From the NCBI GenBank assembly GCA_037042915.1, contig CM073199.1:496001-560000 (forward strand): 64,000 bases of DNA. Direction: 5' to 3'. The translations under genes and the position numbers were made by a program. Positions 47,488 to 58,517 of the stretch are shown here, in pieces (the stretch's first letter is position 1; each line of letters begins with the position of its first letter). The DNA is from Auricularia sp. M13 (lineage: Eukaryota > Basidiomycota > Agaricomycetes > Auriculariales > Auriculariaceae). The notes under the pieces are model-generated. The model saw only the letters and a list, made by a program, of their open reading frames with translations. It ran no database searches and had not been told where the DNA came from.

Positions 47488-48088
47488 ACCAGGCCATTAA
47501 ATATCTCGTTGCGAGGGTGTGCGCATTGTTCCTCTAAAGTGATTCTGCGGTGCGACTAGACTTCCATCTCAGTTGAAGCAGGTATGAAGCTGATTGTTTT
47601 TTCCTAAATGCTCCCATATCTGGCACAGAGAGGTGCAGTGTGTGGCTCGGCTCCTGTTCAGGAAACAAGACGATGAAACGCATCGGGGCCGCCTCGTCAC
47701 TTCAGCAAGTTGGCGCAGATGGATTTTATGAGCATCATACCGCCGCCCTGAGCAGCAACTACGCGTGCACAATTGGGTCAAGAGTTGCTCACCAACACAA
47801 TTGCACCGGCAACAAAGTAATGAGGCGGTGCGAACCCGGGCCGCCGGCGTCTGCTCAATGTACCCGCCGACGTGCTTGTTCTGGCTGAGAGAGAAGGGAT
47901 ACAAGGCGATGTCCATTGGCAACTGGTAACTAACGGAACAGCAGCCTACAACGAAAACGAAACACAAAGCTAGGAAGCAGCGTACAGCAAAATCGCGAAA
48001 GGGTCGCGCAAAGGATACAAATGAGCAGACGACAGCATAGAGCAGAGTAATGAACACAGGCGAGGCATATTACAGACGGGAAACGTGG
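47488..48088. other. Intergenic, nothing recognised
   Basis: Contains the promoter or missing 5' exon(s) of the RING/IBR gene and the 3' flank of the C2H2 gene. No other signal. Confidence 0.35.
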
Positions 48089-48988
48089 TCAGAGATGGCC
48101 GCTAGAAAGACGGTGGCGGCGAAGCGCGTCTTGGCGCGAGTACGAGCTCCCGCACTGGCAGCGGTGGCGTTCGTTCTTGACCGCGGGCGGGAGGTGCGAA
48201 TTGAGGTGGCGTTTGAGCTGCTCAGCGGTGACGCGCTCCGTGCAGCCTGCGACGGTGCACGCGCGCTTGCCGTCCGGGCCTTTCTTCGCGCGCGGCTTGT
48301 TAACGTTCTCGAGATACTCACTCTCGTCGATGACGCGCTTGCGGGGGTTGCGAGTGGACGGCGCAGAGACACTGGGCGCCGGCAGCCGGGGCGGAGACGG
48401 TGTGTGTACACACGAGCCGGCGACGAGGTTGTGGTTCCCCTGCGGCGGCAACTGGGCTGGCACGGGCAGCGATGGGAGAGACGGGTAGGAGAGCAGCGAG
48501 GGCTCAATCCCAATAACGTCGTATGTCGAAAGGTCGGGCAGTCCCAACTCGAGGCCAAGGGCAGTCTGATCGTTGCCGAGGGTGGGCTGGTAGACTGGCC
48601 CGAACAGAGCGCCGCCGCTGTTCTCCAGGACCGCCGCGGGTATTGGATATCTTGGCGACGAAGGGAACAGCGCGGGTGCACATCCAGGCGGGGTCAAGTC
48701 CGGCGTCAGGTCCACGTTGCCATAGGACTGGAATGCGGTCCAAAGCTGGTCACCGCTGAGCGTTACGGATGCCCTGTATACAGAGTAAGCAGTTGTGCAT
48801 TATCGCGAGGGAGCGACGCGGGCCACGAACCTACTATCGTTGAGGTCGAAGGTGGGCAATGGCGGGGAGAGGTCACGGTGTAAACTGTGAATCAGTGAGT
48901 ACAGAGCGAGCGAGGGATGTGCTGGGTAGCAGACGTACGACGTGTAATCGTCGGATCCTGAAAGTTGGCCGAGAGGGAGCTCAAACAT
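48089..48988 (-). CDS. C2H2 zinc-finger protein, probable transcription factor
   Basis: Exons (coding order) 48831-48988 and 48089-48773, 57-nt intron with GTTCGT donor; 843 nt, 280 aa. The N-terminal region is Leu/Pro/Ser-rich (MFELPLGQLSGSDDYTSYVC) without a domain. A basic stretch with NPRKRVIDE and KPRAKKGPDGKR probably holds the nuclear signal. Two zinc fingers end the protein: CTVAGCTERVTAEQLKRHLN (C-x4-C-x11-H-x3-H) and CQCGSSYSRQDALRRHRL (C-x1-C-x12-H-x5-H, atypical first spacing). C-terminal paired fingers with a disordered activator-like N-terminus suggest a DNA-binding regulator. Targets are unknown. The protein at 57485-58517 has a similar layout. Confidence 0.82.
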
Positions 48989-49055
48989 GGGTCAGTGAGG
49001 ACGGGCTGGGGAAGATTGTAGAGCGGTGAACAATACCTAACAGCTCTGGTGAGAC

Positions 49056-49063
49056 TTATAAAA
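49056..49063 (-). promoter_or_regulatory. TATA box of the C2H2 gene
   Basis: TTTTATAA on the coding strand, about 70 bp upstream of the ATG at 48988. Confidence 0.5.
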
Positions 49064-50799
49064 GTCGGGTTGCGCTTCAGGAAGTTCGTGGTTCAGCGTG
49101 GCCCACAATGCACGTCAACAGGGAGAGGAAGCGTACTGATGGGATGGGAACGGAGATAAACGCCGCGTGTAATCTAGCCCTGAGCCGGCCAGCAGGTAGA
49201 GCCGTAGCGTACGCTGTTGAGCGTCGTGTGAGGGATCCGCAGCCGTGTCGAGCTAGGCGAGAGCGCCATCGTGAAGAAGGCGGGCGGGTCGTCCTTGCGA
49301 TGCCGCAGGCCGTCGGGTTTGGTATACTCCGGCATACCCAATGCATCCTCGGTCCGCGGAAAACGAAGCGTCTGTGGGCTGTGGCCACCCAGCAGGAAGC
49401 ACAGGCGAGTGACTCGTAAGTACCAAAAGAGGGTATCAGGCCTGTGATCATGGCGAGGGTCGGATAAACGCCGGTGTTGTTCTTCCTTGATGACCCGGGC
49501 CCTGTGCCCCAGATTGCGTAGATGAGATAGTAGTGGTGGCGGTGTCGGAGCGCCTCATCGATGGAAGCACGGGACCCTGTTTTTGCATCGTAGTGCTAGG
49601 CCTTTTGTGGCTCTCTCTGGTTATAGTCACACAGCGCAAAAACCGGTGGTTGAATAAACACAGCTGAGCAAATCCAATAAGTGACTCACAGATAGTAGAG
49701 CATGCATTACCCAGTTCCAAAACGAAGCGTCCGATGGCGACCGCGAGAAAAATCGAACGGCGGTGTTTGCGCGTCTCTCCGCGCACCCTCCGACCCCTCA
49801 GGCACCGCAGCTGCCGGCATGGGTGCTCCGTCCCATTCGTCCATGGCCGCAATACACGTCATGCTCAGCTCGTTGTCCGGCGTTCCGAGTCGACCGCAGA
49901 GTGTCCGATGGCTCGCTAATCATCATGGAAGCTCCGACTGCTTTCCTGCAACGTGGAATTAGCGTTTGTCTTCGTGACAATTGAGAGTCACCAATGCATC
50001 TACAGGCATGCATCGAGTATATCAGGGGGCAACACGTGTGCATAACAATATACCGGGCGCAAATCCGAACTTCGGGACAGCTTGTTAATATCGCGCAGAG
50101 AAGAAGCTTAACGTAGCTTGCAAACAGGTCGAGCTTGTGTTGTGAAGGCGCTTCTGGAGACTTGACACGAGATGCCAGAATTTCATGCGAAGACCAGCCT
50201 GAGGCACAGGATACCTTGCATCACGGCGGCCCTAAGACGCATGCATTTGCACCATGAATTAATCGCGAGTGTGGAAGCACTGACGGAATTCTGTTACGAT
50301 GGCGAGCACTTAGAGTCTTCTCAGTACGCTCGGAAATAGCGACAGCACATTTACCCAAATACGAGACTACGCTTGCGCCAGAGCTTCCAAGCAGACTGTA
50401 TTGGACGGCTTCGGAGTAGCCAGTCGAAGTGACGTGTCCAGCCAGGTGCCAATTGCGAGACTGCTGCCACCGAGGCTAATCGCGCAGGATTTATAGATCT
50501 GCGCGGTCTTCGCGATCTTCAGTCCTTTGCCACAGAGCTATTTGCCGGGGTATGTAGCCACTGCTTCGAGGGTACGAGCGCCGTTTCTGTGACAGAAAAA
50601 AGAGATGTTACCGCGGACCGTTACCGGGCGAATGCATCCGAGTCGTTCTACGCGTGCGCACCGAAAGCCGCTGTGCACAAAGAATAACCGCATCGCCGAG
50701 GATAGGGACCCATGTAGCTGAAAGTCCGCATTGGAATGAGACCAACAAGTCCCATGACAAGAAGCATCCCACACGTGTCGTCGGAAAGCATGCGCCATT
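49064..50799. other. Intergenic, nothing recognised
   Basis: Chance frames only, none longer than about 134 codons and none with a domain. Confidence 0.4.
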
Positions 50800-50807
50800 G
50801 ACAGCGC

Positions 50808-51469
50808 TAGGGCTCCGTAAGTAAGTCTCGACTTACTAACCGATGTATATAAACCAGTTACTTACTAGTTAGTAACAGTTACTCACCGGAGCCTGCGAAA
50901 CCCCATGTAAGAAAGTGTAAGCAACTCTCACCCAACTGGGTGCTGGGAAGGTCCAAGAGGCGTTCATATCAACTGAACTCGCCCATGGACTAACTGTAGC
51001 CGGTATTTTGAGCTCCCCGGACTGATTTCTCTCTCGCCCTCACAATTTTGGCCGAGCCCGTGATCCAGCCGATACATATTTCGCACGCTGTCGAAGCTTA
51101 CAAGACCTAAGATGAACTTGAGACCAAGTCAAGGACTGCAGGTGCTACACCTTTACGTACTTGAACACTGCATGAGACCTTTCCCAAAAGACGATCACAT
51201 CGTTGGATGAGCAACTCCAAGCATTGATTTGGGCCACCACTCAGCGTCACCAACATTGCTGTCGATTTTCATCCTGACGAAAGAGGTATAAATACCTGAA
51301 AGGCCGTGGGAAGCAGGCATAAGGTCCCTGTACCGCATATAGAGTCGCCTGCTGCCCCAGAGTTAGTTACAGTTACTTACATATGTACTTACTTACTCAC
51401 CGAGCGGCGGGTGAGCTGGTTTATATACCACTTACTCACCGGCCCTCTGGACTTTCTTACGGAGCCCTA
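50808..51469. mobile_element. hAT-type MITE, 662 bp, with 8-bp target duplication
   Basis: The ends are inverted repeats: TAGGGCTCCGTAAG at 50808 and CTTACGGAGCCCTA ending at 51469. The flanks are identical 8-bp direct repeats, GACAGCGC (50800-50807 and 51470-51477). An 8-bp duplication with a TAGGG-type end is the hallmark of hAT transposons. Subterminal motifs repeat inside: TATATAAACCAG near the left end faces CTGGTTTATATA near the right, and TTACTCACCGG appears near both ends. No transposase frame exists, so it needs a hAT transposase elsewhere. Confidence 0.9.
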
Positions 51470-51477
51470 GACAGCGC

Positions 51478-51988
51478 GCGAGCCAGGGAAAAAGTGGTAA
51501 AACGAATGCGCAGCCAGTAAGAGTGCCAGCGTCGCATTACAGTGCCCAGTAATACGCCGTGGAATAGTAAGGCCCCAAAGATTCTGCACAGTTTTTGCAC
51601 GCCTGGAATCAGGTCCTTTGTCCAGTGCCACGCAGCTTTCGCGCGCGCGCGTTGTCCGGCAGTCCTACGCGAGCCCAGCATTGCGAATTTAAGAAAGGTG
51701 AGCATATCGCGTAGTATACGAGGCGTTTCTGGCTGTCGCGCACAGGCAAGGGCAAAAGCAGTGGGTGCCCACGAAAGTTTCAATCCAAGAAGTTGAAACA
51801 TTCCGACGATTCCGCTCCGCTCGGTTCAGCCAGAGCCACGGAGGCCAAGATTCAGCAGTCAAATTATCCCTCGTCAACGTCCCAAGCAAATGTCTACCTA
51901 CAAAGAAAGAAATGGACGCCATACATAACTTAGATGTATACAGTCAGACGACTTTACTCAAGAACCCAGACTAAACTCGTACGGTCAG
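51478..51988. other. Intergenic, nothing recognised
   Basis: Spacer between the MITE and the 3' end of the RBR ligase gene. Confidence 0.4.
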
Positions 51989-54900
51989 CTACCGCCTCCT
52001 CCTCCGCGGCGCAGCCGCAGCCTGCTCCTGCGCCTGGACCACCGCCTCCTGTCGCCGACGGTGGTATTCCTCGCGCTCCAGGCGTTCAAGCTCCTCCTGC
52101 CGCACCTGCTGGGCAAGCCGGCGCTGCTGCTGCTGCGCCCTCAGGCGCTCCCGCTGCTCGGCAAGCAAGCGCTCGCGCTGGACACGATGCTGCTCCTGTA
52201 CGTGCATTAGCCTCTGCTGCCCCTGTATCATAAGCTGATGCGCCCGGATGGCCTGCAAATCTTGCTGCTGTTGCTGCGCCGCCTGCGCGGCAAGCTGGTC
52301 GCGCATCGCGAGGTGCTGCATGGGCGGCGGCTGAACGGCATGCGCCAGATGCACGTAGCCGGGCAGCGCGGGCATGTGGTTGTGGATGTGGATCTGATGG
52401 TGGCCCAAGATGCCAGGGAGGACATGGACAGCGGGGTGTAGGTGAGCGTGAGCGTGAGCGTGGAGCTGGGGGCCTGCATTGCGGGGCTTCGCGATGGGGA
52501 CGTCGACCTTGATCGCTGCTGCGTCGACCTCGGGCTGCGCAGCCTTGACTTCGGCGAGGGCGCGTTTTGCTGCCGCCTCAACCTGCGACAGATAACGTCG
52601 GCGTCAGTATCAATGGAAGAGGGAAGCAGGTGCACAAGAATCAAAGCTAGGGGCAGGGGAAAGGTTCCCGGAGGCCGAGTTCGCAGCAAAGGTAATTTGT
52701 TCCAATGCAACGCAGGGCACTGCGTGTTGCATGCGGGAGCCATACAAGGAGAGCGTGGAATGAAGGAGTGATAGGCAAATTGGGGGCTCCGGCATATGTC
52801 GTGGAAACAGGAACGCACCTCAGCCTGATGTCTACGTTCAACATCCTGACCGTCGTCCCACAGCGGGCATTTACCAGCAGCCGAAGTGCTCGGGCGCGGC
52901 GCACCACCAGGTTGCTAGAGAGTGCGTCAGCGATCCATTCAAACCAACAACACGAGCCGATTGACTCCAGCGGGAGCGCAGAACGGCAGAAAAGGTGAAC
53001 GAGCGAGAGCAGGACGTACCTGGTTGAAGTGGTCGTATCCAGTGATGACCTTCCTGCAGACATAGCACGAGAGCGTATGGCAATACGGGCAGGTCATCTT
53101 GTTGCATCCCATTTCCTTCACGAATGCTATTCGAATTTGACACATCAGAACGCGTGTGGGCGAGAACGGGAGAAACACACCCTTTGAGCACTTCGGGCAG
53201 TTGCGCATCAACGCCTTCGTCATGGCTTCCTCGACCGCATGCTGCGCGTCGAGCACGTTGTCCTGCTCAGCCTCTGTCGTAGTCGCGGCGCATCAGCAAG
53301 CAGCGACAGGACAGAGAAGTAGGAAAATGGCGAGAGCGAGAAATTGAACGCACCCTTGCAGCTCTTGGGCAAATGGTCGCGCTTCTTACACTTCCTGCAG
53401 CTAACCTCGCCGCACTCCTCGCGCGCGCAGCGGAAAAGCTTCTCGTCCGCGTTGTCCACCACGCACGCGTACTCGCAGAACGGGCACTCCTCAAGGTTGT
53501 CCAGCCCCGCAGCTTCGAGCTCGCGCCGCGTCTTAACCTGTAGAATGCGCGCGATTAGCTTGTGTGCGATCTCTGCGAAGACAGGCGGGAAGGCTAGCTT
53601 ATACTAGGGGAGGAGGGACAACACACCCGATAATACAGCCCCATGGCCTTGTCGTTCAACGCGCGCCGCAGCTCCCGCTCCGCAAACACCGCGGCGCACG
53701 GCGGGTCCGCGCTCGACGGGCACCGGATGTCCGCCGTGCCCTCCGCGAGCTTCGTCCCCGCGTACGCGCGCACGCACGCGATGCAGAACAGATGCGCGTC
53801 TGGGCACTGCAGCAGCGTATCCTGCGTCGAAGCGTCCGCGTTAGCGAAGGCGAATACCGATACGCGATGGCGAGAATGATACGGACAAATTGGTACTCCC
53901 CGAAGCAGCAGCCGCACTCGACGCCGCCCAGCTCGGCCGCGAGCTCCTCGCTGCCCAGCTCGTCTTCCTCGGGGTCGGCGGCGGATTTGGACGCGCCGCC
54001 GTCCAGCCCGTCTCGCCATTCCTGAATGAACTTGAGCTCTTTGGCCAGCTCTGGCTCGGCCGTTTCGTAATCGACTTCGCGGCCTGCGCGCAACACGTGT
54101 GAGCAGAAAACCATTGTCACCAAAAATCGAAGCAGACAATTACCTTTGCCTTTGGCAGTGGCACTCTTCTTCCTCGCATAGCCCCTTAACTCGGCGGGCA
54201 ACTCCTCCAGGCCGTGCAGCGCGATATACGCCGGCGCGTACAGTCCGTTGTGCGTTGCGAGCGTGCGGCGGATGAACTGTTTCGGGACGTACGGAAAGTC
54301 GTGCACGAGGCGCTCGACGGCGAGGTCGTAGTACGCGACGCCGCCGGCGAACGGGCGGTCCGTGCTGGCGTAGTCGACCTTGGGCTTCTTCGCCTGCTGC
54401 TGCTGCTCCTGCTGCTGCGCGGGCTTGCGCTTCTTGCTCGCGCGCGGGTACTTTGGGTCCTCGAGGATGAGGTGGAGGACGGGCTGCACGACGCCCGCAG
54501 CGCCGTACGTGGCGAGATGGGTGTTGATGAGCTTCGAGGCATGCTCGGGGTCGACATCCGGCACGATTTCGAGGATCTGGGTGAGCGGGTCGGCTGCGGC
54601 TGCGGGAGCAGGTTCGGCGGCGTCGTCAATGATAATGGGTTGAGCCGCAGGCTCGTCGTCGACGATTATGGGCTCATCGGGGACGACGATGGGTTCGTTT
54701 GCGACGATGTTGTGTTGGTCGACGACCGCCATAGGCTCGGGCACTGGCTGGAACGCGGGTTGAGGATGCGGTTCGGGATTGAACTGGAAAGGCTGATGCT
54801 GAGGCTGAAGCGCGGGTTGAGCGTGGGCGAGGTGGTTTACAACGGGGATCGGCATCGGCAGCATCCACTGGTCGTCGTGGTCGCCGTCAAGGTAGCCGTC

Positions 54901-55458
54901 GTCGTATTCGTCGCCGTGCAGCATGTCGGCGACGAGCTCGTCGAACCCATCGTCGTAGTCGTCATGGTACTCATCGTAGTCCTCGTCGTACTCATCATAA
55001 TCTTCGTCGTAGTCGTCGGCATGGACGTCGAGGTCATGGTTGAGTCGCCCGCCGTGAGCGGGCTCAAAGAACTCCCCGGCGCCGTGGTACCCGTGGTCGG
55101 CGTCGCCAAAGAAGTCGATATTATAAGGCGCAGGTGCAGCAGGCGCCGGCGCCGGCGCTGGAGCTGGGGCTGGCCGCGGTCTTGTGGCAACCGCGGCCTT
55201 CTTGCCGCGCTTGGCCTTTGGCTTCGCCTTCGCCGTCGCCGTTGCCAGCGAATTTGACGGCCCAGGCACTGGTTGCTCATTGTCAGCAACGACCTGCACG
55301 TCGTCGTCGGCGTCGTCGTCGGCGTCGTCGTCGAGCGTAAGGTCGATAACGGGCTCCAGCTTGGCCTTGCCTTTGCCTTTATCCTTGAGCTGCCCAGCCA
55401 GTGGAAATGGCCTGGGCTGAGGCTCGCGTGACATACTGCGCGTTACGCGCTGTGACAT
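51989..55458 (-). CDS. RNF216/TRIAD3-like RBR E3 ubiquitin ligase
   Basis: Large multi-exon gene. The first exon starts MSQRVTRSMSRE (ATG 55458) and continues PVIDLTLDDD, a SUMO-interacting-type motif. Acidic and Pro/Ala repeats, a QQQEQQQQ run and an RNF216-like helical region (VERLVHDFPYVPKQFIRRTL) follow. The next exons hold RING1 (ECGCCFGEYQF, DTLLQCPDAHLFCIACVRAY), IBR (NLEECPFCEY, LFRCAREECGEVSCRKCKKR), and RING2 (NCPKCSK, FVKEMGCNKMTCPYC, SCYVCRKVITGYDHFNQ). In RNF216-type enzymes, the Cys of CNKMTC takes ubiquitin as a thioester. A tail exon (KCPLWDDGQDVERRHQAE) matches the region after RING2 in RNF216. The end is a Gln/Arg-rich coiled coil with His-rich LHAHAHAHLHP. The introns are GT-AG. 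It probably ubiquitinates modified or multi-protein targets; substrates are unknown. Confidence 0.9.
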
Positions 55459-57419
55459 TCTGAATAGCAAGTACTGGTGAGTAGCGGAGAGAGCACGGTC
55501 GCGGCGGAATTTCAATTCGGTTCCCTTTGTACTCTCACACCACGATCCAGATCCAATTTCTCACTACACACGCGGTATACACATTTAATATATAAGTATC
55601 ATAGCCAAATCTCACCATGCAGCTCGAGCCCACGTGGAATTTTACCTAATACTCCTTACCTTGAATCGGTGCCACGGGCTTAGCCTTCCCTGGAGCGCTG
55701 AGATCTTTTGGATATACTCAAATGGAGGACCATGCGCCATTTTAAGTGCTCAGCTAACAAACCGTCGTTTCGTGCGATTTCCAAGCCTCCAACGCTCAGC
55801 GAGCGGATCAGAGTCCAAGTGAAAATTGCATTGGGCGGCACGCGCCTTGCAGCTTACGCATGGTTCGTTCTCAGCAACCTTTACCGATGCCTTGTGCTTA
55901 ACTGAGAGTGAATAGCGAAGGCCTGGCGAGAGCTTTCACTGTTCACAATGCCAACCTCATCACGTGCAAGTTGTCCGGTCCGAAAGCCTGAGCGCTTCTC
56001 ATGAGGGTTGGCCTTAAAACAAGCGCAACGGACTCCCACCCGCGCTCATTACGCTGATTCACCACTCAAAACTCATGCTCTAATCAGTCACACCGGCTAC
56101 CGGGGCTGTGACGCGTCTCCCTATACCAAGGGCGCTACATCTCTTCGGGCATCGTGCATTCTACGTTGTGTTTCCTCATTGGCCTGCTTTGTGGAAGGTG
56201 CCTACGCTATCGGATCACTGACGACGCGCCCAGGGGCCATACTGAATTGATGGAAGGCTACGGCAGTTTCAGTACTGACGGGAGGAGCAACTCTGTGGCT
56301 ACTTACGAGTTCTCCACCCCGACCGGTCGGGAGGCAGCTCAAAATGCTGCGAAGCTACTGGCCCCCCTCATCTATGGATTGCCTGACCTCGCGTTCTCGA
56401 GTTATAATACTGCACATGCTGTTTCACATCGCAGAAATTCGCATGCTTTGAAATTCACTGCGCCTCAGCTCTCGCAGCATAGAAAGACAGGTGCTATATA
56501 TGGCACAGACATGCAGTATGGCTTCTTGAATTTCAATAAGAGTAGGACCTTGGCGCCAACTTATAGTCGGTTACGGAGTCTCCTTTGCAGGCTGGACCCT
56601 GCTGGACCGCGTGGTTCAAAACCCGCCGCTCGGCAGGGAAACCACCTGCAGCGTGCCTAGACAGGTAAATTCTGTATGTAGGCCAACTGTAGCCGGCCGG
56701 CGTGGTTCTCCGCGTCGCGCCTCTCCAGTTCATTTCCCATCACGTGGAGCCGGAACGGTTATTGTCGCGTTTTCACGCTCCGCAAACGGAAGGAACCGTG
56801 GGACGCGCGCGAATCATGCCACTCCGTAAACGGCAGGAACCAATGTACCGGCGCGAATCATGCCGCTCCCTGATCACTGTCAATGCATCACCATAGGTAC
56901 ATGATTCAATGAGTTCTTGATATAGTAGCGTACGATATGTAGTTCTTTCTGTAGGCGCGACAGCCGGACTCCGGTTGGGTATGAGCTTCTGGTATTCGGT
57001 GCCTAACCCGGTGATTTACCTCTCCAAAGTAAGATTAGGTGCGGGATTCGAGCAAATCTCATTGATTACCGCCGTGCATTGCGCCACAGACCCAGTGCAA
57101 ACACCTCGCATCGACGTGGTTCCGTCCCTAACATGTCGGAACAGCGCTACTCGCTTCCCTCATGCATTTTGCCTATCCATCCATTTGCAAACGTCTGGGA
57201 TGAGAAAATTGCTGGGATCATGCTGTCAGTGGTTGAGTAGTCTTTTCTCCGTCCAAGCTCCTCGACCTTTGTTCTGTACCACCACCACGTTCTCCCATAT
57301 GCAGATGATTCTAGTCCCACGCTCGCGTGGTGTCTGCCAAACATCGGGCATCGGCACGAATCCATGTGATCGGCTTCTACGCTTCGCTGAACTGACGGCG
57401 GCCGTAGAGAGGTTGCTTG
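55459..57419. other. Intergenic with a short tandem duplication
   Basis: No supported gene. A degenerate 44-bp tandem repeat lies at 56776-56863 (separate entry). Confidence 0.4.
56776..56863. repeat. 44-bp tandem repeat, two copies
   Basis: Two adjacent 44-bp units share the core CTCCG(C/T)AAACGG(A/C)AGGAACC and both end GCGCGAATCATGC. A partial third unit (CGCTCC) follows. The copies differ at several positions, so the duplication is not recent. Confidence 0.8.
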
Positions 57420-57426
57420 TATAATA
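57420..57426 (+). promoter_or_regulatory. TATA-like element of the second C2H2 gene
   Basis: TATAATA lies about 65 bp upstream of the ATG at 57485. Confidence 0.45.
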
Positions 57427-57484
57427 GGCGGGCGTGGAAAACGAGAGGACACCAACCACCCTCACAAACTGGCTCCCAGTAAAG

Positions 57485-58517
57485 ATGGACGCCAATTATT
57501 TCTACGTTCTCACTCCCGAGCCTTCGGTTATTCCACCTGTGTCCGGCCCTCCCACTCAACCAACCACGCGCAACGGCAAAGCGACTCGGGCGCAAGCACG
57601 ATTTTCACCCTATCCAGAAACGGTGGTTGAACGGTACGCGCGCTCAGTAATGCATTTACTTTCTCTCCACTCATGTTCGAGTAGGAACTCGGCCGCATTG
57701 CAAGCACCGATAGCATCCTCGTCCGCAATTCTGACAGCGTGGGACAGTACAGTTACTTCCCCTACAATCTGCGACTACTACGCGTACCCTGCATACGCGC
57801 CCCCAGTGGCTGCGCCTTGGGAAGCGCGCTCGCAGTCAGCACGGTTTCCGTAAGCCATGTAGACCGCTCGAATCGAAAAGACGAGACTGACGCGTCTCCT
57901 GCAGAGTCCCCGTGTCTTTGCTCATTCCCCCGCTCTCTCAGCCGTCTGTGTGAGTACTGAAAGGTCTTAGAGCCCTATTCTTTCATCAGACTGATGACCT
58001 AGGAGCATGGCCGGCCCGGCTGCTCAGGAGTTGTGAGACGTTTTGTATTCCCGCTAATGCAACGGGGTACTGATGCGACGCCGTTTCCTACAGTTCGCCT
58101 ACATCGTCCGGCTACAGCTTCGGCGAGCAGGCCCCGACCTACGAAAACGCAATGCTTGAATGGCCATTCGAGGAATCCGGAAATGGCTATCATACTTTCC
58201 GATGGCCAACTTCTCCGAGCCAAAGTCCGAGCGCTGTCGTAGTTGCGCCGGTCAACGCGCGACCAGCAAGCAAGACCGCACGCCTCATTCGTGTCTCTCA
58301 GAACGAGATGATAGCGGCGCTAGAGCTTGCGGTGACCGGCTCTGAAGGCGGGGGGATATGCACGGTTGCTTCATGCGGCATGCAGCTGAAGACGCAGTTG
58401 CGCCGCCATATCCGTGCCCACGGGCCGGCGATATTAGCCTGTGAATTGTGTGGAAAATTGATTAAGAGCAACAGGGTCAGCTCCCTGCATCGCCATCGCA
58501 GGACGCATGATGATTAG
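57485..58517 (+). CDS. Second C2H2 zinc-finger protein, probable transcription factor
   Basis: Exons 57485-57633, 57685-57849, 57905-57949 and 58094-58517; 783 nt, 260 aa. The N-terminal part is Pro/Ser/Tyr-rich (MDANYFYVLTPEPSVIPPVS; YAYPAYAPPVAAPW; SSGYSFGEQAPTYENA) and probably disordered. Two terminal fingers: CTVASCGMQLKTQLRRHIRA (C-x4-C-x10-H-x3-H) and CELCGKLIKSNRVSSLHRHR (C-x2-C, two His after about 12-18 residues), ending THDD. The 144-nt third intron is long for this window. Layout and first-finger text (CTVA-x-C) resemble the factor at 48.1-49.0 kb, suggesting the same subfamily. Targets are unknown. Confidence 0.82.

Noticed and set aside
53594-54139. Alternative frames of the RBR ligase as separate Arg-rich proteins
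   Set aside because: They overlap the RING1 exons in other frames and have random GC-driven composition.
54214-55257. 347-codon plus-strand frame opposite the RBR ligase, Val/Arg-rich
   Set aside because: Mirror of the acidic Asp-repeat region on the coding strand; no domain.
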